Below are positions 56,533 to 64,000 of a DNA stretch of 64,000 nucleotides, piece by piece (the first letter of the stretch is position 1; the number at the start of each line of letters is the position of its first letter). Origin of the DNA: Tetracentron sinense (lineage: Eukaryota > Streptophyta > Magnoliopsida > Trochodendrales > Trochodendraceae); assembly GCA_015143295.1 (NCBI GenBank), contig CM026551.1, positions 45,124,034 to 45,188,033 on the forward strand, read 5' to 3'. Both the position numbers and the translations under genes were made by a program. The notes below the pieces were generated by a model. It was not told the origin of the DNA and ran no database searches. It saw only the letters and a list, made by a program, of their open reading frames with translations.

Positions 56533-57749
56533 GGGATTTTTGCATATCAACTGCTAGGTTTAGTCTAGTTTGCAAATACACTTTCATGAAAAATAGATTT
56601 ACAAATTAACTTATAATTTTTATAATTTTTCAACAGTTTGACAAAGGACCTCCTGTTAATAAATTGACTCTTATGCCCTTAAGATATTCGTAACCCCACA
56701 AAGCCCCTCTAACTACCCTTAAACTATGGTTAATAAGTTCTAACCGTATGATTATTTTTTTTAAATCTAATAATTAAGGTTAGATGTTTTAACTCTAAGA
56801 GTTAGTGAATCTTAAACATAGTTAAAGGGTGTTAAAAGAAGACACCCATTTGACTACCGTTGAATTATGGTTAACATTTTAACCCTTGTGATTAATTTTT
56901 AAATTTTGTTATCTAAAAACTAAGTTTAGATGCTTCAATCTTAAGGGTTAGTGGATTTTAACTATAGTTAAAGGGACTTAAAAGGGGCACTCCTTTAATT
57001 GTCTTTGAACTATGGTTAACGAATTTTAACCGTATGATTAATTTTTCAAAAAATCTAAAATTAAGGTTAGATGCTTTAACCCTAAGGTTAGTGAATCTTA
57101 ACCATAATTAAAGGGTGTTAAAAAATGACACCCCTTTAACTACCCTTGAACTATGGTTAATGTTTTAACCCTTGTGATTAATTTAATTTCTTTCTAAAAG
57201 CCAAGGTTAGATGCTTTAATTTTAAGGCTTAGTGAATCTTAACTATAGTTGAAAGGGACTTTAAAGGGATACTCCTTTAACTGTCCTTGAACTATGGTTA
57301 ACAAGTTTTAACCCTCGTGGTTATTTTTCTTATAAAAACCAAGGTAAGATTCTTTAATCCTAAGGGTTAGTGAATCTTAATCATAGTTAAAGGGAGTTAA
57401 AAGGGGACACTCCTAGCTTCTAAGCTATGGTTAACAAAGTTTTAACCCTTGTGGTTAATTTTTTTTTATATAAAACTAAGATTAGATGCTTTTATCCTTA
57501 AGGGTTAGTATAAACCACAGTTAAAAAAGTTAAAAAGAAAACACGTGTTACAAGTGTATTATAGTCTATTAAATGTGACAAGAGTATTATAGTCACTCTT
57601 TAAATAATTTTGAATGAAATATAATGGAAGTGGAAGAATGAGTTTATGTGTCTAACAATTGCATAATGATGAGTTAATTTGCAAAACTGTTATTCATAAC
57701 AGTGTATTTGCAAACTAAGCCAAACCTAACAGCTGCTATGCAAAAACCC
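56533..57749. mobile_element. TIR element with a six-unit palindromic array
   Basis: Ends GGGATTTTTGCATATCAACT / CAGCTGCTATGCAAAAACCC; the inverted repeat extends about 90 bp and includes AGTTTGCAAATACACT. ATATTTAT flanks it (56524-56531, 57750-57757), or nine bases with one mismatch. Between the ends, CTATGGTTAA starts at about 56724, 56865, 57010, 57151, 57292 and 57424, giving units of 132-145 bp; each unit ends in the complement (TTAACTATAG/TTAACCATAA) so it can fold back. No ORF. Confidence 0.82.
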
Positions 57750-57825
57750 ATATTTATCATATAATAATATTAATAATATTTTTTTTAAAAATAAATAACT
57801 ATATATATATATATTCACATATAGG

Positions 57826-60424
57826 GAAGGATACTAATGAGTCATACTCATTGAAGCTTGTAGTGAGCGATCCCTCTAGAATGATGACACGTGACATTCT
57901 TTTTTTAATCTGATCGTTAGATGTCAAGTTGGGTCAATCGAGGACACGTGTCAAAAAAATTAGTCTGATCAGACTTGTTTATGTTAGACATTATGCCCAG
58001 AAAAGTTATTTAGATTGTAAGATTCTTATTAATTAGATTAATATAGACTTTTTCTTTATCTATTGTGAATTCATTATGAGTAATTGACCATGATCATGAG
58101 ATTATCTATACGATATGAGATATCAACAAAGGTCCATAGGATATATTGTAGGAAAGCTATGTGATTAGACTATCATAGGCAGATATAGCTTTCCAGTTCC
58201 TTATACCTTATATAGTCACAATTATGGGTGAAGCTAAGTACTTCACTTATATGGCTGCCACAATGCTAAGATGTTCTCAATTGTTGAGATATAGTTTTAT
58301 CTCAAACTATTGTAGTCACACATCAGCATATGGGTGCTTAAATGTACACTGACTGATTGCATGCAATGAGAGACCTCTTACATAAACATACTATCAGATA
58401 GTTGGTCTCTCGTTCACAGTTAACAGTTTCAATGATCTTTACATCTGATGAATTCATTTATAACTGAACAGTAATTTGACTGTTTTGATTCCACAAAAGT
58501 AATTTATACCGGAGGGACTACGATATGGTGACAGTTGAATAGTCAGAAAGCTGTTCAAGTCGTGATGAATTTCAAATAAGAAATTCATGCTCATTAAATT
58601 GAGAGATTATCTAAATTCCGAGTAAGACAGTCGATTAACCTTAAATCCTGCGCAGGTGATTTTGAAATCAAATAAGTTTGAAATATATTTTTATTAAAAT
58701 ATATTATACTTAATAAAAAAATTTCTCAAAATATTTTACATGAGAAATTGTTTCTCATGACTTAATTAGAAGTCTTGAAAACCCGGATGATCTACAATGG
58801 GCTATGAGTTAGATAGTATATTAATCTCGAAGACCCATTAGGGATAATGTTATTGGAAAGATCAATTGAATTTAAAAGTTCATGTGATGGAATCCTTAAT
58901 GGTTAATGTTCTTACACTGAGATTCAATTGCAACATGCATATCTCACGTCACTTGCAATTACGATGTCAATCCTATTTAAAGGTCAATGGGATAACATTG
59001 GGTAAGTCAGGGTTAAAATGTCTCAGAGCAATCTGTGGAGATGCTCGCATAAGAAATACAAGCTCAATTAATAGATTAAAGGTTAATATATAAATTAAAT
59101 GATTAAAAGTTAATCTTTAATAAATAGATTAAATGTTAATCTATGATTTAGATTAAATGTTAATCTAAATTAAAGGATAATAATGATGAATATTTAACTA
59201 ACATAAAATAAGGGGAAATGGGTTTGACCCATATCCATAAAACCCATGAAGAGTGGACCTTACTAGTGGGCCCAAGCCCATGGGATTAAATCCCTAGGAT
59301 GGGCGCCCATATGGACTTTCCTAATTAGATTAGATTTTGTTAATTAAATAATTATTAAATAATTACTCCTTGTTTCATGGGATTAGATTTCAATCTTGGA
59401 AACCAAGAAACAAATGAAATAAGATTAGTTTTATCAAAAACTTAGAGTGCAAGACCCCCCTAGTCTCATGTCCACCTAAAGCTCACTCCTCCTCCTTTTA
59501 TGGGGTTTCCTAATTTGATTAGGATTCCTAATTGTTAGGAGATTGTTGGGATCCTTAGAATCTAGGAATTAGTTACATCCCTTTAATTAAGGAGTCCTTT
59601 TAGGAAAAAAAATTCTAAATTAGAAAGTTTGTTATAACTAATGATAAGAGTTATCATTAATTAGTAACTCTTTTAAAAGGGATAACTTCTAATTAGAGTA
59701 GGATTAGGATAAGATCCTAATTTATATATACTCCATACCCAAAACGTGTGGGAGAGGAATTCATTCAAGGATTTCTTTTTTTATCCACTAAACCGTGAGC
59801 TTAAGGGAGAGAACTCCCTTCTCTAATTTTCGTGAGGCCCTAGGGTTGTTCTAAGTTGATTGAAGGCTAGGATTTTGAACCTTTAGTATTTGTGAGATAA
59901 AAAGTCTACTCCAACATCCTTCTTCTCTTTGTTTCTTCAAGACCAAGTAGAGATTCAAAAGCTTTGCGGAGATAGCAAAGAACAAGGATCGAGCTTTGAG
60001 TATTTCTTCGAGAAATCTCTATAAAGAGTTCTGACGGTTCGAGTTGTTTTGTATTTCACCAGTGAACATCATTCACCAAGGTAATTCTCTAAACATGTAG
60101 TTAGTGTTATTTGCTTTCTATGGTGTAAAGATCTTTGAGATCCATTTTTTCGCATAAATTTTTTATCTGGATTCCCTTTAGTTTAGACCGCTCGGTTAGC
60201 CCTAGTTTGCAACATTAACTCCTTAGGGTTCACTATACCCTATTTAGGATATAGAAATGATTGATTTTCCCTTTTTCGATCGGACGATCTATAAATGTCC
60301 AATCGAGCTAATTTTTTGCCACGTGTCTTTCGGGCAACCCGTCTTGGCATCAAACGTATTGCTTATTATGGATCGCTCATTACAAGCTTCAATGAGCATG
60401 ACTCATTAAAATGCTACTCTATAT
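57826..60424. mobile_element. Split MITE: inverted ends separated by about 2.3 kb
   Basis: CATACTCATTGAAGCTTGTA then GTGAGCGATCC (57843-57872) pairs with GGATCGCTCATTACAAGCTT then CAATGAGCATG (60370-60400). Inside both ends is an ACACGTG or CCACGTGTC word. The halves total about 320 bp; the rest (57982 to about 60250) is a separate insertion. Confidence 0.72.
57982..60250 (+). mobile_element. LTR-like insertion inside the split MITE
   Basis: Begins TGTTAGACATTATGCCCAG. A plus-strand TATA candidate TTTATATATACTCC (59721) is followed by a leader-like stretch with 'gagagaactcccttct'. A TGGTGTAAAGATC word (60119) may be a decayed primer site. No gag or pol; the 75-codon ORF at 58866 is not accepted. 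Ends are uncertain. Confidence 0.4.
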
Positions 60425-60802
60425 ATATATACTAGCGAAAACCCCTGCAATGCACGGGAGATAGAATAGAGCTTTACGGAAGAGACATTTAAATTTCCAT
60501 AAGATTAGATTTACGAAAATAATTCTAGTTAGAAAATTATTTTGTTAATATAAAAAATGAATAAAAATATCATTTTTTTAATAGAATAACTTTGGTGGAA
60601 TTATTTTGGGAGTATAGTCACCTTGTGTTGGGGCCTTGGGACCAAGAAAATGTCTTTAATCAATATTATCACGTTACTTCATTGTATAACGATTTGAGTC
60701 TATTTAGCATTGAAAAGTTCATATTGCTTTGAGCCACCCATACAATAGAGGATCACTTATAATAATTTTTGGTTTCATTCTCTCTATTTTTTTTTTTGGT
60801 AG

Positions 60803-60970
60803 TTCATTCTCTCTAGTTGAAACTATTGTTTATAACGGTTTAATTTTACGATCTGGTGAAAGTATTTACTGTAAGATTCTACTTTTTGGTTTCATTCTCT
60901 CTAGTTGAAACTGCTGTTTATAACAGTTTAACTTCACGATTTGATGAGAGTATTTACTATAAGATTCTCT
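60803..60970 (+). repeat. 88-bp direct duplication
   Basis: TTCATTCTCTCTAGTTGAAA at 60803 repeats at 60891, followed in both by 'gtttataac', 'gtttaa', 'cacgat' and 'agtatttact' words. Confidence 0.8.
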
Positions 60971-61089
60971 ATTAAACATCATTTCTATGTAAAAAAAGAG
61001 AAGTATAACAATAATCTATAGATAAGAAATTCAAAGTAACTTGTTATGGAATTTTAATAAGTTAAATTCGATTACAAGAGTTAATGTTT

Positions 61090-61390
61090 ATTTTATCACA
61101 AGACCTCAAGTTGTCCAATTCCTAGTTCGGGCAGTCTCATATTGATTCCTCAATCTTCTCTTCCATTGTGAGAACCAAATCAATTAAAGGCCCCATGTTT
61201 TTTGAAAGGATTTTGCTTCTGAGACTGATTAGGGCTACAATCGTCTCGAGGTTGGGAATGCCAGCACGTGGATTCAAATGTTTAACCATCTGCATCATCA
61301 TCCACAAGAAGCAGCAGCTCCCTTTGATTTTGGTGACAAAGTCAATCAGTAGGATCCCTAAATTCCAGCATATAACTCTCAGACAATGAA
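61090..61390 (-). pseudogene. Possible gene fragment, unidentified
   Basis: On the minus strand one frame reads FVTKIKGSCCFLWMMMQMVK, HLNPRAGIPNLETIVALISL, RSKILSKNMGPLIDLVLTME and EKIEESI before TGA at about 61167. The composition is protein-like and there are no stops over about 70 codons, but no start, splice site or known domain is visible. The plus-strand frame at 61168 over the same bases is judged the shadow. It could equally be chance. Confidence 0.25.
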
Positions 61391-61398
61391 GACGTTTT

Positions 61399-62343
61399 TG
61401 TTGCCCAAGGTTTGGACCCTAGAGGGGAGGAGGGGAGGGGGAATAGGGTATGAAAATTTAAAATTTATTCCTAATCCCTTATGCGGAATTTCAATTATAC
61501 TAATTAAAAAAGAATGAAAATTTACCAATATTACACACACAATGCAAAACAATAAAGTAAAGAAAAGGTAAAAGAATGCAAATACAAGAAATTTATTCTC
61601 GAGGTTCAACAACCTGCCTACGTCCTCGCCTTAAGCTTCCCCCTCTCAAGGATTCACCATGATTTTACTCAATCGCACGATCTTCTTCCAGGTGAAGATT
61701 AAACTTTTGCAACTTTCTTCCGAGCGAAAGTCAAGTCTAACCAATCTTCTTACGGGTGAAGATCAAGTCTAAATAATGCAAGAGAATAATCTTCTCTTCA
61801 CTTTACAAAGCTCCCCACTTCAAGGACAAGAATCAACGATTTTTGATTTCAATACACTTGATATGGAAGTATGGATACAATCCGAATTTATTTCTTAGAT
61901 GAGCTGATAAAAGAGTTGAGCACTCACTAGAAGATCTCCTAAAGATTAGAGTTGAAAGTTCTTTAAAACTAATTTGAGGATTTTAGGATATAACTCAACA
62001 GATTTGGAATCTAAGCTTTAGAGTGAATGATTGGAGTTGTAGATCATCTCATTCTAGTTCATAAATCATTTCATTTTATACCTTTTATCAAATTATAACG
62101 TTGGAGATGCATTTGAAAAAGATATGACCGTTGAAAAATATCTGTTGCAGGCCTTTTCTGGGTTCCACATGATTTTGTTGACGAGATTGGAGTGACTCTC
62201 TGAATTTGTCGATGAGATGGAGACAAAATTAAAAACAGTAGCTATATGGCTAATTTCATCGACAAGATTGAAGTTCCTCTTCAATTTCGTCGATGAGATT
62301 TCCTGTTTTCTTCTTAAAATCTCACCTTAAATAGACCTAAACA
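61399..62343 (-). mobile_element. Copia LTR on the minus strand, same group as 24840-26321
   Basis: On the minus strand it ends CCTTGGGCAACA (61399-61410) after CCCCTCTAGGGTCC, matching the end of the LTR at 24840. Both share the 'gaggttca.caa.c..gcctacgtcc.cgcct' block (61591-61640; 25030-25062). GTCGATGAGATGG-type words occur at 62170-62300. The start is lost or at about 62343, next to the Gypsy LTR. Confidence 0.65.
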
Positions 62344-62371
62344 ATGAGAATGAATTATTTGATCTTCTACT

Positions 62372-64000
62372 ATAACGAACCCAAAATCCTACAATGCTAA
62401 AATAAGACCTTAGAATCATCACATTTCCTTAACCTACTTAAAATTCATACATACAAGGCATACTAACACGAGTCTCCAAAAATGAGGATAGTAAAATTTC
62501 GATTTCATAAAACTCAAACCATCCTGTACAACGGTCATCTGTCCAATGTAATAAAATCTAACATAAATGAAATAGTCTAGTATCATCCGCAAAGCAATCT
62601 AATGAGCAACATCATCTAAAAGTCTATTACAATTCCTTCAACTAAAACAAAACATAAACTAGTAGGGGTAACCATCAAAACCCCTAGCTCCCTCCTCAGA
62701 AAGCTCACCTTCTCCTCCTTCTTCGACCTATGCCTCCTCAATCCACGGCTCTACCATATGCTCCTGCTTTAAACCTGCCAAGACAAAAGTCTGGCTGAGT
62801 ACAAAAGTACTCGGTGTATATAAAATCCAACCAACAACAATAATATACCTGCACTTAGTTAGAACCATAACAATAACATAATTACATAATTAGAGTACGG
62901 AAGAACATGTGCTCATATACATCATATCATCACCTTGACTTGTGTACTTGTGAGAACCTTGGACTTAGAAGACAATATACTTATAAGATGCTTATGCTTA
63001 TGAGATCATGTGCTTGTAAGATGCTTATACACTTATTCAGATCAAACACTTAACTGACATGCCCCTCTTGGAGGATACGGACCATACCCAAGCAATTACT
63101 TAATTGACATGCCTCTCTTGAAAGATACGGACTATATCGGGTTTATTCAAAATGACAGGCGTATACAATGCTTATGCTTTTGAGTCTTGAGCAGCTTATT
63201 CAGAACATGCACTTATTTAGATCCCCCATTGGGCTTATTCAGAATATCAGGCGTATGCAATGAATATGCTTGTGGTCCACATGTGTGACTTATGAGACTC
63301 TTATTTTAACATACACGTACGTTGTGCATAAGTGTCATAATTAACATTCGAGTAGGTAATTGCTTAGATTCCGATCTCCCACCATGAAAACTCCACTATG
63401 CTGTCTCATACCATATAGTTAAAGAATTACCAATTTGAGAGATTTTTCTCTAAGTTCTTACCTTCCCGAATATCAATTACCATGCAAATAATTAAACATA
63501 ACTTGACAAACAATAATGTACATATATATCTTATCATGATTCTTAGCACAATTCATAGTCAATTTCCCAACAATTTCATAGTGACATATTAGTATTTATC
63601 ATCTCAAGCATTTTCACAAACACCTTGGGTACGTAGATTATGAATCCATTGCCCTTTCACATTTCCAACTTTTCATCAAACCATAATTCATCCATACATC
63701 CACATCCACACATTCATCCCATCCTCCATAGTATTTCCCATCCTCCATACATTTTATCCACATTATTAAACCATATTTCCATCCACCATAGTTTAATTCA
63801 TATAAAATTAGGGAAAAACATATTTAATTTCTATTTCTATCATATTAACATTCACAAAACATTATAATAGGGTTGATTTGAATAGTATATCGATCTTAAG
63901 AATCCTTCTATTGGATCCAAATTGCTCCTAAGAAGCTTTGAGAAAGCTTTGAGGAAGATCTTCAAGCTCTTCTTACAATCTCCTAGCAATCTCTTTCTTC
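62372..64000 (-). mobile_element. Gypsy LTR on the minus strand, related to 2784-4785
   Basis: Runs inversely collinear with 4785 back to about 3270: GAGTCTCCAAAAATGAGGAT (62471) is the complement of the sequence at about 4670; the 'accatatgctcctgc' to 'ctcggtg' stretch, the ATGACA blocks near 63060-63190 and the 'catgaaaactcc..gtctcataccatatag' stretch (63380-63420) also match. Cut by the window edge. The 75-codon ORF at 63640 is a low-complexity by-product. Confidence 0.78.

Overview
The window looks like nuclear DNA from a seed plant, probably an angiosperm with a large, repeat-rich genome. The evidence is layered plant LTR retrotransposons (Gypsy, a Tat/Ogre-type LTR, Sirevirus-like Copia), a CACTA-type DNA transposon, many MITEs with clean target-site duplications, tRNA-type SINEs, a 178-179 bp satellite array, and one interrupted plant gene with GT-AG introns. 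No rRNA gene, tRNA gene, CRISPR array or prokaryotic feature was seen. I cannot name the species.

Layout. 1-4785: right part of a Gypsy element (5' LTR, primer site, eroded integrase end, polypurine tract, whole 3' LTR). 4786-8480: minus-strand LTR fragment, then a 2.7 kb solo LTR between near-identical 5-bp duplications. 8.6-13.2 kb: two SINEs and several MITEs, including a 1.66 kb inverted-repeat element that carries a gene fragment and a nested second element. 14.6-16.3 kb: Copia LTR pieces and a Copia gag. 17,285-42,336: a probable single CACTA element of about 25 kb (TTG duplication, characteristic subterminal repeats). Inside it lie a satellite array (18.2-22.3 kb), a Sirevirus-like LTR and gag (22.4-24.8 kb), a minus-strand Copia element with a late ORF (24.8-31.85 kb, with a possible LTR tip at 38.2 kb), a second Ogre-type LTR and a Gypsy LTR. 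43.15-44.04 kb: a Copia protease/integrase piece that looks like the continuation of the gag at 15.8-16.3 kb. 44.2-48.9 kb: LINE remnant, duplicated blocks and MITEs. 49,021-53,404: the only convincing host gene, a JAC1/auxilin-like gene whose visible part ends before any J domain. 55.3-60.4 kb: MITEs, an element with six tandem palindromic units, and a split MITE. 60.4-64 kb: a possible gene fragment, a Copia LTR and another minus-strand copy of the Gypsy LTR.

The transposon coding regions seen all carry stops, frameshifts or damaged catalytic motifs, so I see no autonomous element. The most unusual structures are the satellite with a five-monomer higher-order repeat inside a CACTA element, the palindromic tandem array bounded by long inverted repeats, and the J-domain-less JAC1-like gene whose upstream region is duplicated.
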